A stretch of DNA of 64,000 nucleotides, from contig CAZYTX010000004.1 in assembly GCA_964650485.1 (NCBI GenBank), positions 1-64,000 on the forward strand, written 5' to 3'. The translations under genes were made by a program, and so were the position numbers. The DNA comes from CAZYTX01 sp964650485 (GTDB lineage Bacteria > RBG-13-61-14 > DATKZS01). Shown in pieces: positions 41,770 to 50,184 of the stretch (its first letter is position 1; each line of letters begins with the position of its first letter). A model generated the notes under the pieces. It worked only from the letters and a program-made list of their open reading frames with translations. It was not told where the DNA came from and did no database searches.

Positions 41770-44184
41770 ATGAAAAGGGAAATCAAGAAGGTGGCGGTGC
41801 TTGGCGCCGGTCTTATGGGCACGGGCATCGCGGCTCACCTGGCCAGCGCCGGCCTTCCGGTGGTGCTGCTGGACATAGTGCCGCCGGAGCTGTCCGATGA
41901 CGACAAGAAAAAGGGGCTGACAGCCGAGTCCCCGGCCGTAAGGAACAAGCTGGCCACAACCTCCATACAAAAGGCCATCAAGCAGAAGCAGTCGCCATTC
42001 TTTGTAAAGGAGGACGCGGAGCTGGTAACGCCCGGCAACTTCGAGGACCACCAGAAGCTTATAAAGGACTGCGACTGGATCATCGAGGTGGTTGTGGAGG
42101 ATTTGAAGATCAAGCAGAAGGTGATGAAGATGGTGGAGAAGAACTGGAACAAGGAAGCCATCATATCCACCAACACCTCCGGCCTTCCCTTGAAGGAGAT
42201 ATCCACAAAGCTAAAGCCGGAGATGAAGAAGAACTTCCTGGGCACCCACTTTTTCAACCCGGTGCGTTTCATGTACCTCCTGGAGATCATCCCCATGAAG
42301 GAGACCAGCAAGAAGGTGGTGGAGTTCATGACCGACTTCTGCGAGGAGGTCCTTGGAAAGGGAGTGGTATTCGGCAAGGATACCCCCAACTTCGTGGCCA
42401 ACCGCATAGGGGTCGCCGGAATGATAGCCACCATGCAGCTAATGGAGGAGATGGGCATCACCATTGACGAGGCTGACCAGATATTCGGACCGCCCATGGG
42501 AAGGCCCAAGTCGGCCCTGTTCAGGACCGCGGACATGGTGGGCCTGGACACCTTGGCGCACATAGCCCACAACACCGCGGGAAGGGTGAAGCAAAAGGAA
42601 GCCGAGCGCTACTTCACCCTGCCGGAGTACATCGAGAAGATGGTGGAAAAGGGGCTCCTGGGAAACAAGGCCGGGAGCGGCTTTTACAACCGGGTGGAGA
42701 AGAAGAAGTTCCTGGTAATAGACCCGGACTCACTGGATTACAAGGAAAAGGAGGGAGAGAAGTTCGACCAGCTAAAGATGATCCAGTTCATGGCCGACCC
42801 GGCAGAGAGGATAAAAGCCACCATCAGCGCAGGGGGCAGAGCCGGCGAGTTCGCAAAGAGGGCCCTCTACGAGCAGCTCATATACTCGGCGGAGCGCATC
42901 CCCGAGATAGCGAACAGCCTGGTGGAGGTGGACAACGCCATGAAATGGGGGTTCAACTTCGAGGTCGGACCCTTCGAGGCATGGGACGGGATAGGACTCA
43001 AAGACAGCGTGGCCGACATGGAGGAGATGGGCTACAAGGCGCCCAAGAAGATAAAGGACATGCTGGCCGCCAAGAAGAAGTCCTTTTACAAGACCCGGGG
43101 CGGCAGAAAGCTCTACTACGACTTCAAGAAGAAGGACTACGAAAAGGTCGTCGAGAAGCCCGAGGTCATACTCCTCCCCGAGGTCAAAAAGGACAAGAAA
43201 AAGATCGTGGAGCAGAGGAGTTCCGCCACACTGCTGGACATAGGCGACGGCGTGTACCTGGTCGAGTTCCACAGCCCCATGAACTCGCTGGACCAGGACA
43301 TGTGGGAGCTCATGAGGAAGGCCGTGGACATGGCCTATGACAAGGGGGAGGGCGTGGTCATCGGCAACCAGGCCCCGGGCATACCAGGGGCCTTCTCCGC
43401 CGGCGCCAACATAAACGTGGTGCTGGAGGGGGCCAAGGCCAAGCAGTGGGACATGATAAAAGAGGCTGTCAAGTACTTCCAGGAGACCAACCAGTACATG
43501 CACTACTCTCCAGTGCCGGTGGTGGCTGCGCCATTCGGCATGACCCTGGGAGGCGGGGCCGAGGTGGCCATGGCCTCCAACAAGATGGTGTGCCACCACG
43601 ACCTGTTCATGGGACAGGTGGAGATAGGGGTGGGGCTGGTGCCGGGCGGCGGCGGGTGCATGCGGCTCATGAAGCACTACCAGAACTTCGTCCCCAAGAA
43701 CGCCCAGATAAACGACCTCCAGCCCTTCCTGGTGCCCGTGCTGCAGATGCTGGGCCAGGCCACGGTTTCCGACTCCGCTGCACACGCACGCGAGCTCGGG
43801 TTCCTCCGGCCATGGGACCGCATCATCTTCAACAAGAGGCACCTCATAGGCGTGGCCAAGAGGGAGGTCCTGCTCATGGCAGAGGCCGGCTTCTCCCCCC
43901 CGAAAAAGGAGAAGATACAGGTCATGGGAGACCAGCTCCGGGGCGTGGCCAACGTCTTCCTCCAGGACCTCACACTGGGAGGGTTCGCATCCGAGTACGA
44001 CGCCCTGGTGATAAGGAAGATGGCCCACGTGCTGGGCGGGGGCTACGTGGCCGAGAACTCGTGGGTGCCGGAGGACTACATACTGGAGCTGGAGCGCGAG
44101 GCCTTCGTGGACCTGTGCGCTCAGGAGAAGACCCAGGAGAGGCTCCAGCACATGCTTATGACCGGAAAGCCGCTCAGGAACTGA
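41770..44184 (+). CDS. 3-hydroxyacyl-CoA dehydrogenase/enoyl-CoA hydratase (FadN-like)
   Basis: This bifunctional beta-oxidation enzyme has 804 residues. The NAD-binding fold comes first (VAVLGAGLMGTGIAAHLASA), with the catalytic His in GTHFFNPVRFMYLLEIIP near residue 158. The hydratase/isomerase domain is C-terminal (from about residue 480) with GAFSAGANINVV, GMTLGGGAEVAMASN and LVPGGGGCMRLMKHY. The order dehydrogenase-then-hydratase is that of FadN, not FadB. Several Lys-rich loops join the domains. It is cotranscribed with the thiolase 34 bases on. Confidence 0.92.
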   Translation: MKREIKKVAVLGAGLMGTGIAAHLASAGLPVVLLDIVPPELSDDDKKKGLTAESPAVRNKLATTSIQKAIKQKQSPFFVKEDAELVTPGNFEDHQKLIKDCDWIIEVVVEDLKIKQKVMKMVEKNWNKEAIISTNTSGLPLKEISTKLKPEMKKNFLGTHFFNPVRFMYLLEIIPMKETSKKVVEFMTDFCEEVLGKGVVFGKDTPNFVANRIGVAGMIATMQLMEEMGITIDEADQIFGPPMGRPKSALFRTADMVGLDTLAHIAHNTAGRVKQKEAERYFTLPEYIEKMVEKGLLGNKAGSGFYNRVEKKKFLVIDPDSLDYKEKEGEKFDQLKMIQFMADPAERIKATISAGGRAGEFAKRALYEQLIYSAERIPEIANSLVEVDNAMKWGFNFEVGPFEAWDGIGLKDSVADMEEMGYKAPKKIKDMLAAKKKSFYKTRGGRKLYYDFKKKDYEKVVEKPEVILLPEVKKDKKKIVEQRSSATLLDIGDGVYLVEFHSPMNSLDQDMWELMRKAVDMAYDKGEGVVIGNQAPGIPGAFSAGANINVVLEGAKAKQWDMIKEAVKYFQETNQYMHYSPVPVVAAPFGMTLGGGAEVAMASNKMVCHHDLFMGQVEIGVGLVPGGGGCMRLMKHYQNFVPKNAQINDLQPFLVPVLQMLGQATVSDSAAHARELGFLRPWDRIIFNKRHLIGVAKREVLLMAEAGFSPPKKEKIQVMGDQLRGVANVFLQDLTLGGFASEYDALVIRKMAHVLGGGYVAENSWVPEDYILELEREAFVDLCAQEKTQERLQHMLMTGKPLRN

Positions 44185-44218
44185 GTCGGTCCTTTTAAAC
44201 ATTCAAGGAGGAATGGAA

Positions 44219-45415
44219 ATGCAAGAAGCTGTAATAGTGGCGTCGGTGAGGACACCCGGGGCAAGGGCCCGCAGGGGCTCGCTTGTAAACACCAGGGCGG
44301 ACGTGATAGGCAGGGCGGCCATACAGGGCTGCCTGGAAAAGACTCCCCAGGTCACGCCCGACATGATCGAGGACCTGATAATGGGCTGCTCCTTTCCGGA
44401 GGCCGAGCAGGGCCTTAACATCGGCAGGGTGCTGGCGCAGTTCAGCGGGTTCCCGGACCACGTGCCCGGCATGACCGTGAACAGGTTCTGCAGCTCCGGG
44501 CTGCAGGCAATCGCCATGGCCGCGGAGAAGATCATGGTGGGCTGGTCGGACATAGTCATGGCCGGGGGGGTCGAGTCCATGACCCGGGTGCCCATGGGCG
44601 GCTTCATAAACAGGCCCCACCCGGACTGGACCGACGAGTACCCGGACGTGTACATATCCATGGGGTCAACCGCGGAGAACGTGGCCAAGAGGTACGACAT
44701 CAGCCGCGAGATGCAGGACGAGTTCGCCGTCCGCTCCAACAACCTGGCTGCAAAGGCCCAGGACAAAGGGCACTTTGACCAGGAGCTGGTGCCGATCACC
44801 GAGGCGGTACGGTACAAGGTCACTTCCGACGGAAAGAGAATAAAGGAGCTGTTCACCTTCAGCGCGGACGACGGGGTGCGCAGGGGCACGACCAAGGAGG
44901 GCCTTGCAAAACTCAGGCCCGCGTTCTGGAAGGACGGCACAGTGACCGCGGGCAACTCCAGCCAGATGACAGACGGGGCCGCGGCAACCCTGCTCATGAG
45001 CCGGGAGAAGGCAAATGAGCTGGGCATTAAGCCCATCGCCAGGTTCCTGAACTTCCAGGTGGCGGGTGTTCGGCCGGACGAGATGGGAGTGGGACCGGCG
45101 TACGCTATCCCCAAGCTCTTAAAAAAGGCCGGGCTTAAGACAAATGACATTGACTACTTCGAGATCAACGAGGCATTTGCATCGCAGGCCCTCTACAGCG
45201 CGAAAAAGGTCGGGATCGAGGACCGGCTGGAAAAGGACGACATCAACTGCTGCGGAGGGGCCATCGCATTGGGCCACCCCCTGGGATGCACCGGGGCCAA
45301 GCTCACGGCCACCTGCATCCACCAGATGAGGAGGCGCGGGAAAAAGCGCGGGGTGGTTTCAATGTGCATCGGCGGAGGAATGGGGGCCGCGGGACTGATC
45401 GAGCTGGAGGAGTAG
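44219..45415 (+). CDS. acetyl-CoA acyltransferase (thiolase)
   Basis: This thiolase performs the last step of beta-oxidation with the FadN-like partner. The 398-residue protein has the acylation Cys in VNRFCSSGLQAIAMAAEKIM near residue 91, the catalytic His of NEAFASQ type near 347 and the second Cys in CIGGGMGAAGLIE. GGAIALGHPLGCTGAK carries the catalytic His. The start is the ATG at 44219 with AAGGAGG seven bases upstream; the ATG at 44213 is too close to that site. The gene closes the two-gene operon. Confidence 0.93.
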   Translation: MQEAVIVASVRTPGARARRGSLVNTRADVIGRAAIQGCLEKTPQVTPDMIEDLIMGCSFPEAEQGLNIGRVLAQFSGFPDHVPGMTVNRFCSSGLQAIAMAAEKIMVGWSDIVMAGGVESMTRVPMGGFINRPHPDWTDEYPDVYISMGSTAENVAKRYDISREMQDEFAVRSNNLAAKAQDKGHFDQELVPITEAVRYKVTSDGKRIKELFTFSADDGVRRGTTKEGLAKLRPAFWKDGTVTAGNSSQMTDGAAATLLMSREKANELGIKPIARFLNFQVAGVRPDEMGVGPAYAIPKLLKKAGLKTNDIDYFEINEAFASQALYSAKKVGIEDRLEKDDINCCGGAIALGHPLGCTGAKLTATCIHQMRRRGKKRGVVSMCIGGGMGAAGLIELEE

Positions 45416-45488
45416 GCAAAGGGTAGAGAAGGATTTGACGCAACGACGCAATGGCGCAACGGAATAAATAGTTTATAGAAAGTCTCCA

Positions 45489-45658
45489 GCCCCGAAGGGG
45501 CGGAATTCTGAGAAGCAGGTAGAGCGTAGCGAGAAGCGAGCAGAGAAGAGGTATTGAGTTCTTATACGCCCTGCAAGGGCGAAGGTCTATAGCCCAGGGC
45601 AAGGGCGCAGCCCGCAGCCCTGGGACCCCATGCTAATATATAAGAGCCCTGAAAGGGC
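45489..45658 (+). repeat. modular palindromic intergenic repeat, copy 2
   Basis: GCCCCGAAGGGGC (45489-45501), GCCCTGCAAGGGC (45568-45580), AGCCCAGGGC/GCCCTGGG (45591-45600 and 45617-45624) and GCCCTGAAAGGGC (45646-45658) lie in order. This is the order of modules at 31578-31713 read in reverse. AGCGTAGCGAGAAGCGAGC lies between the first two palindromes. It fills the gap between thiolase and mannosidase. Confidence 0.7.
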
Positions 45659-45677
45659 GACATAAAAAAAGCCGCCT

Positions 45678-48398
45678 TTACCTCTGCACACCCATCTTCA
45701 AGGTCTTTATCTCATAAGGCCCCGCCTGGACCTCGAATTCAGAGCCTCTTGCTGAAAAAGGCCGGGGATCGAGCTCGAGCAGGTCGGTCTCCACTGCCGG
45801 ACCCGCTTTGATGGCCCGGCCCAGCTCGATCCTTGCGGAGCCCCTCTTTCCCGCGGCCTCGACAAGCCTCATCACCAGGTCAAAGTCGTCCTCGGCACGC
45901 TTTATCGCCCCCAGGTACACAGAGTCCGACTCCACCCGGATGAATGACCCCTGCGGCGCAAGCTCTCCGGAATGCGCGTCCGTCAAAAGCACCTCGAAAG
46001 GCGTGTTGAACTCGTAGCCCTTGCGCCAGAGTTTTGCGCTCCTCCAGCCGCCCTCGTGGGGGAGCAGCCCCAGCTCGATGTGGTGATGTCCCTGGTCGGT
46101 GAACCCGGTGGGTATGGGCCAGCTCTGGTAGCGGTGCTCCACGTCCTTTGCACCCGGGTTGGCCCGCGGGTACCTGGCCCCTTTTATGATTGACAGGCGG
46201 TAGCCGCTGCCGTCCTCGGTCAGCGAGAACCCGTACTTGCCCTTGTTGAGGAGGGCCAGGCCAAAGCCGGGCTCCGACAGGTCCACCCACTTGTGGCAGG
46301 GCAGCTCCCACATGGCCTTCTCCGCGGGAGTGGACGGATGAGTGGGCCGCTCCACCACCAGATAGGGGCCGTCCGCGGATATGGTGTTTGAATCAATCAT
46401 TGTGTCGTACTCGACCTTTACAAGGGCGTCCTGCATGTGGAAGTCGGATTCAATGTCAAGGTATACAACCGGGTCTCCCTTGACCACCCTGATCCTCTGC
46501 TCGAACATGGTTACGAGGCCCCTGTCTTTTGCCTTCCTCTTGACCGACACTTCGGCGAACAGGGGGCCCTGCCGGGTTATCCTCACTTGCGAAGGCGGGC
46601 CTATCTCTATGGGGTTATCCAGGTAGTCGTGTCCGATGTTCCAGGCCGAGTACACCTTGGGCCGGTCGTGGAAGGCGACGATTTTATTCGAGAGACCGTC
46701 TATCATCTGCTTCCCGTTTTCCTTGTAGAAAACAGATCCCAGGTTCCCGGTCTCAACGTCCACCTCCACACGCACGTGCTCGTTTTCCAGGAACAGGCTG
46801 CCGCCCTTGTCAAGCGCCTTCGGACCGGTTACTCTTTCTTTTTCGCCGGGCTTTAAGAAATAGAGCTTGTAACCAGTTGCCGGGACAGCCTTGGCCATGA
46901 ACATAATCTTTTCCCCGCCCTGGTCAGTGACAAGCTGCTGCACAGGCTCGGAACCGTCGTTTGCCACCACCTTGTAGCCCTGCGCGTCAGGAAGGTGCAT
47001 CTTGACCAGGCCGCTCCGGTCCCATGCAAGGGGGTTGAAAACAACAAAAGGCTCCATGTCCTTCCCGGGCGGGCGCGTGTCTATCATGGCGGCAAGCTTT
47101 TCCATGCCCTCCCTGGTGACCTCTTCCACCCCCCGGAAGATCTTCTCGTAGTCCTCCATGGCGTCCTCGTACACCTCTGGTATGGAACAGCCCGGCAGGA
47201 TGTCGTGGAAGTGCTGGAACAAGACCAGCTTCCAAAGCTCCTTCATCTTCTCGTACGGGTACTCGAGGCCGAACAACTGCATTACTGACCGGAGCACCTC
47301 CGCGGTGCGCATCATCTCCTCCGCCCTGCGGTTGGCCCTTTTTATCCAGGCCTGGGTGGTGAACACGCCCCGGTGGAACTCGAGGTACATCTCGTCGTCC
47401 CACACCGGGTACCTGTCCGCGTCCTCCTCGATGTGCTCGAACAGCTCCAGCACAGTGGAGAAGTGGGCCCATCCCTTGGCCGCAAGTCCCCTCTGTATCT
47501 GGATCTCTATCTCGCGCGGACCCAGCCCGCCGTCTCCCAGGCCGTAGAAAATGCCTATCTCCCTGGACCAGTCATCGGAGAGGGCCTCTTCGATCTCCTC
47601 TTGCCGGGTGGAATAATCCGCGGCCAGGTCCCGGCCCGGCTTCAGCATGTACCTGGTCTTCTTGTACTTGTTGAACTCCTGCAGGGGGAAGTACATGGGC
47701 AGGGGCGAGTGCTGGCATATGTGGGAGAGCACCTTTGAGCCGTCGGGCGAGCGCCACCAGAAGTTGTGGAAGGGGAACACGGTGGTGTCGTTCCAGGTGA
47801 GCTTGTTGGTCCACATGTACTTCGCCCCCGAGCGGGCCATGATCTGCGGCAGGTTGTAGTTGTACCCGAAAGAGTCGAGCATCCAGCAGACCTCGGAGAG
47901 ATGGCCGAAGTGCTCGAGGTAGAAGCGCTGGCCCAGGAGCCGCTGCCGGACAAAGGACTCGCCATCCGGCATGTTCCCGTCAGGCTCGATCCACTGGCCG
48001 CCCACTATCTCCCACCTGCCCTTTTTCTCCATCTCTAGGATCTGCCTGAACACCTCCGGGTGCTCCTCCAGCAGCCACTCGTAGTACTGCGGAGAAGAGC
48101 CCGAGAAGATGAACTCCGGGAATTTCTTCATGTGCTCCACGGCCTGGCCGTATGTTCTGTACACCTTGGTGTGGGTCTGGGCCTTCCTCCACTTCCAGGC
48201 CGCGTCAATGTGCGACTGGCCGATGGAGTGCACGCAGAGATCATCAGGGTCAAAGCCGTGGCTCTTGAGCCACAGGTTATAGGTGCTGACAGCCAGCCTG
48301 GCCTTAAAAGGGACATTCTGCTCTTGCCCGGCGCTTGCCTGGATGGAAATCGAGAGCGCCAGGGCCAATATAACGGAAACTCGCATGCACCTTTTCAT
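45678..48398 (-). CDS. exported GH38-family alpha-mannosidase
   Basis: This glycoside hydrolase acts on alpha-mannosides. The 906-residue protein has a Sec signal (VSVILALALSISIQASA). The catalytic domain has the zinc ligands in CVHSIGQSHIDAAWKWR near residue 60, and the nucleophile Asp in CWMLDSFGYNYNLPQI near 173. FQHFHDILPGCSIPEVY carries the second zinc His pair near 395. Beta-sandwich domains follow from about residue 480. AGGAGGTGCCGG precedes the ATG. It follows the MglA-PocR pair by 50 bases. Confidence 0.92.
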   Translation of the reverse strand: MKRCMRVSVILALALSISIQASAGQEQNVPFKARLAVSTYNLWLKSHGFDPDDLCVHSIGQSHIDAAWKWRKAQTHTKVYRTYGQAVEHMKKFPEFIFSGSSPQYYEWLLEEHPEVFRQILEMEKKGRWEIVGGQWIEPDGNMPDGESFVRQRLLGQRFYLEHFGHLSEVCWMLDSFGYNYNLPQIMARSGAKYMWTNKLTWNDTTVFPFHNFWWRSPDGSKVLSHICQHSPLPMYFPLQEFNKYKKTRYMLKPGRDLAADYSTRQEEIEEALSDDWSREIGIFYGLGDGGLGPREIEIQIQRGLAAKGWAHFSTVLELFEHIEEDADRYPVWDDEMYLEFHRGVFTTQAWIKRANRRAEEMMRTAEVLRSVMQLFGLEYPYEKMKELWKLVLFQHFHDILPGCSIPEVYEDAMEDYEKIFRGVEEVTREGMEKLAAMIDTRPPGKDMEPFVVFNPLAWDRSGLVKMHLPDAQGYKVVANDGSEPVQQLVTDQGGEKIMFMAKAVPATGYKLYFLKPGEKERVTGPKALDKGGSLFLENEHVRVEVDVETGNLGSVFYKENGKQMIDGLSNKIVAFHDRPKVYSAWNIGHDYLDNPIEIGPPSQVRITRQGPLFAEVSVKRKAKDRGLVTMFEQRIRVVKGDPVVYLDIESDFHMQDALVKVEYDTMIDSNTISADGPYLVVERPTHPSTPAEKAMWELPCHKWVDLSEPGFGLALLNKGKYGFSLTEDGSGYRLSIIKGARYPRANPGAKDVEHRYQSWPIPTGFTDQGHHHIELGLLPHEGGWRSAKLWRKGYEFNTPFEVLLTDAHSGELAPQGSFIRVESDSVYLGAIKRAEDDFDLVMRLVEAAGKRGSARIELGRAIKAGPAVETDLLELDPRPFSARGSEFEVQAGPYEIKTLKMGVQR

Positions 48399-48448
48399 TC
48401 CGGCACCTCCTGCATAACATTTAATCTATACGGTTTGCGAAGGTCTGG

Positions 48449-49105
48449 CTAGAACATGTTTTTGAGCTTCTCGATCTCTTCCTTGTCCTCCGCTGACCCG
48501 GAGTCCTGCAACTCGACCTTCTTGAATATCTCCTCCTTGTCGCTGAACACGGCCTCCAAATGCAGCTTTGTGGTGATAAGCCGTTTTGCGTTTACAAAGA
48601 GGTAGGCGTCCAAAAACTTCACCAGCAGCCTGATTATCGCCCTGAGCCGCTCCCGTGAGTAGGCGGGGACCTTTTCTATGCTCTCAACTGAAACCGATGC
48701 GTCCATGCCCTCGCCTGCAAGCTTTACGATAAGCTCGGTCTTCATCTCCGGGGCGCGGTACGGCCCGATGACCACCCTGCCCAGCTCTTCGAGCTGATAG
48801 GTGAGAGCGAACACCGAGTACCTCATCCCACAGAAGGACTTTATCTGCAGCACCTGGGAGGATCCCATGGGGTGGGAGACGATCTTTTCCCTTATCTTGT
48901 CGCACTGGCTGCTTGATTTCCCGTTCTTTATCGCCTCACAGAACCCCTGCCTGGGACAGGCTGATATGACCTCCACACGCCTGCCGCTGTAAACGGCCAC
49001 CCCCAGCCCGAAGGTCTGGCCGAAGGACTCCAGCACATCCTGCAGCACCTGGATGTCAAGCAGGTCCTCTAAAGTGAACCTCTGGTCGAGCACCGAGTCT
49101 ATCAT
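48449..49105 (-). CDS. PocR-like sensory domain protein
   Basis: This 218-residue cytoplasmic protein is one PocR-type ligand-binding domain: FTLEDLLDIQVLQDVLESFG, then GLGVAVYSGRRVEVISACPR and CEAIKNGKSSSQCDK, with the Cys residues typical of the family, and VVIGPYRAP. No output domain is attached. The last 30 residues are charged and may be coiled. Its ATG overlaps the MglA stop (ATGA, 49102-49105), so it probably works with the GTPase, perhaps as effector or regulator (inference). Confidence 0.8.
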   Translation of the reverse strand: MIDSVLDQRFTLEDLLDIQVLQDVLESFGQTFGLGVAVYSGRRVEVISACPRQGFCEAIKNGKSSSQCDKIREKIVSHPMGSSQVLQIKSFCGMRYSVFALTYQLEELGRVVIGPYRAPEMKTELIVKLAGEGMDASVSVESIEKVPAYSRERLRAIIRLLVKFLDAYLFVNAKRLITTKLHLEAVFSDKEEIFKKVELQDSGSAEDKEEIEKLKNMF

Positions 49106-49812
49106 GGCACCTGGAAGCTGCCGGGCGTTACCATCGCGTCTTTAATGTTCATGGACTGCCGCATCTCTTCGGTCATAACCGAGCTTATGAAATCATCTAT
49201 ATGGAACCCGAACTTGCGGTCGAAATTATACCTCTGGTTAAGGCTCTCGAATGCAAGCCTGATCAGACAATCGAAGGTCTCGAACACCCCCTCGCCACTG
49301 GTGGCCACGCTTACGAAGGTGGGGAAGCGGCTGTTTCCCCAGTCCTGTTTTATCTCTTCCACCGACTTTATGTTTTCCAGGTCCCTCTTGTTGAACTGGA
49401 CCACCACCGGGATATTGTCGAAATCTATGCCGTTCAGCTTCAGGTTCTCCTTCAGATTCTTGAAGCTGATCGAGTTGGAAAGGGCCTGCGACTTCTGAGA
49501 GTCGGCCACGAATGCAATTGCGTCAGCACCGGCCAGCACAGCCTTCCTGGTGGAGTTGTGGATCACCTGGCCGGGCACGGTGTAGAGCTTGAGCTTAACA
49601 GAGAGCCCGGAAGGGGTGCGGTACTGCAACGGGAGCAGGTCAAAGAAGAGGGTGCGGTCGTTCTGCGTCTCCAGGCTCATCAACCTGCCCCGGTGCTCGG
49701 GGTTGAAGATCGAGTGCAATGACTGCAGGTTGGTGGTCTTGCCCGAGAGCGCCGGACCGTAATACACCACCTTTACCGCGACCTCCTTGTATTCAAGGTT
49801 CATCTGGACCAC
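49102..49812 (-). CDS. MglA-like small Ras-type GTPase
   Basis: This 236-residue small GTPase of the bacterial MglA/Arf-like group starts at GTG 49812, with GGGGGA eight bases upstream. KVVYYGPALSGKTTNLQSLH carries the P-loop, LKLYTVPGQVIHN the switch-II region and VQFNKRDLEN the N-K-x-D motif. A long C-terminal extension (about residues 200-236) ends MVTPGSFQVP. MglA proteins set cell polarity and motility; no MglB is next to it, but a PocR protein overlaps. The switch-II TVPGQ is of MglA type. Confidence 0.9.
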   Translation of the reverse strand: MVQMNLEYKEVAVKVVYYGPALSGKTTNLQSLHSIFNPEHRGRLMSLETQNDRTLFFDLLPLQYRTPSGLSVKLKLYTVPGQVIHNSTRKAVLAGADAIAFVADSQKSQALSNSISFKNLKENLKLNGIDFDNIPVVVQFNKRDLENIKSVEEIKQDWGNSRFPTFVSVATSGEGVFETFDCLIRLAFESLNQRYNFDRKFGFHIDDFISSVMTEEMRQSMNIKDAMVTPGSFQVP

Positions 49813-49856
49813 GAGCGCGTCCCCCTTTAAGATAGAGCTTATGACGAATACATATT

Positions 49857-49884
49857 ATTCTAGCACATGCAGAGATACCATCAA
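49857..49884 (-). promoter_or_regulatory. extended -10 promoter for the mglA-pocR genes
   Basis: On the minus strand TTGATG (49884-49879), 16 bases and TAGAAT (49862-49857) are preceded at the -10 by TGC, an extended -10. It lies 45 bases before the GTG start, within the stretch 49813-49938 that has no gene. Confidence 0.5.
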
Positions 49885-49938
49885 AAACATCCACGGTATA
49901 AATAAATACCGGAAACCTCTCCCCCGCTTCCGGTAAGC

Positions 49939-50173
49939 TAGAGCCTCCACTCGAGCACCTGCCATCCCCGCCGGCGGGCATCCCTCCTCAGAAGGCGGTC
50001 TGGGTTCACGGCCACCGGGCAGCCGAAAACCCCGAGCACCGGCAGGTCGGGTATCCCACCCACCCTTCCTTTTTAAGGTACTTGACGAACAAGGTGGCTG
50101 AGTTTTGCGAGATCACCGTGTAGTCCACGTCGAAAAAGGCGCCCTTCATACTTTCATCCGTCTTCTCCATCAT
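49939..50173 (-). pseudogene. internally deleted HAD-IB phosphatase-like gene
   Basis: On the minus strand an ATG at 50173 (or 50170) starts MMEKTDESMKGAFFDVDYTV and then ISQNSATLFVKYLKKEG, the N-terminus of a SerB/HAD-IB phosphatase with the catalytic FDVDYT. About 33 codons in, the frame changes and the 3' part reads IPDLPVLGVFGCPVAVNPDR, then LLRRDARRRGWQVLEWRL and TAG. That is the family's C-terminus. The roughly 150 residues between are missing, at about 50051-50065. The total length (235 bases) is not a multiple of three. It follows the CaiB gene by 11 bases. Confidence 0.7.
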
Positions 50174-50184
50174 AAGGATATGCC

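Noticed and set aside
42772..44202. 476-codon open frame on the minus strand
   Set aside because: It is antisense to the well-supported FadN-like gene and has His/Leu-rich composition typical of shadow frames.
45416..45677. tRNA or small structured RNA gene
   Set aside because: The palindromes do not form a cloverleaf, and the same modules recur elsewhere as repeats.
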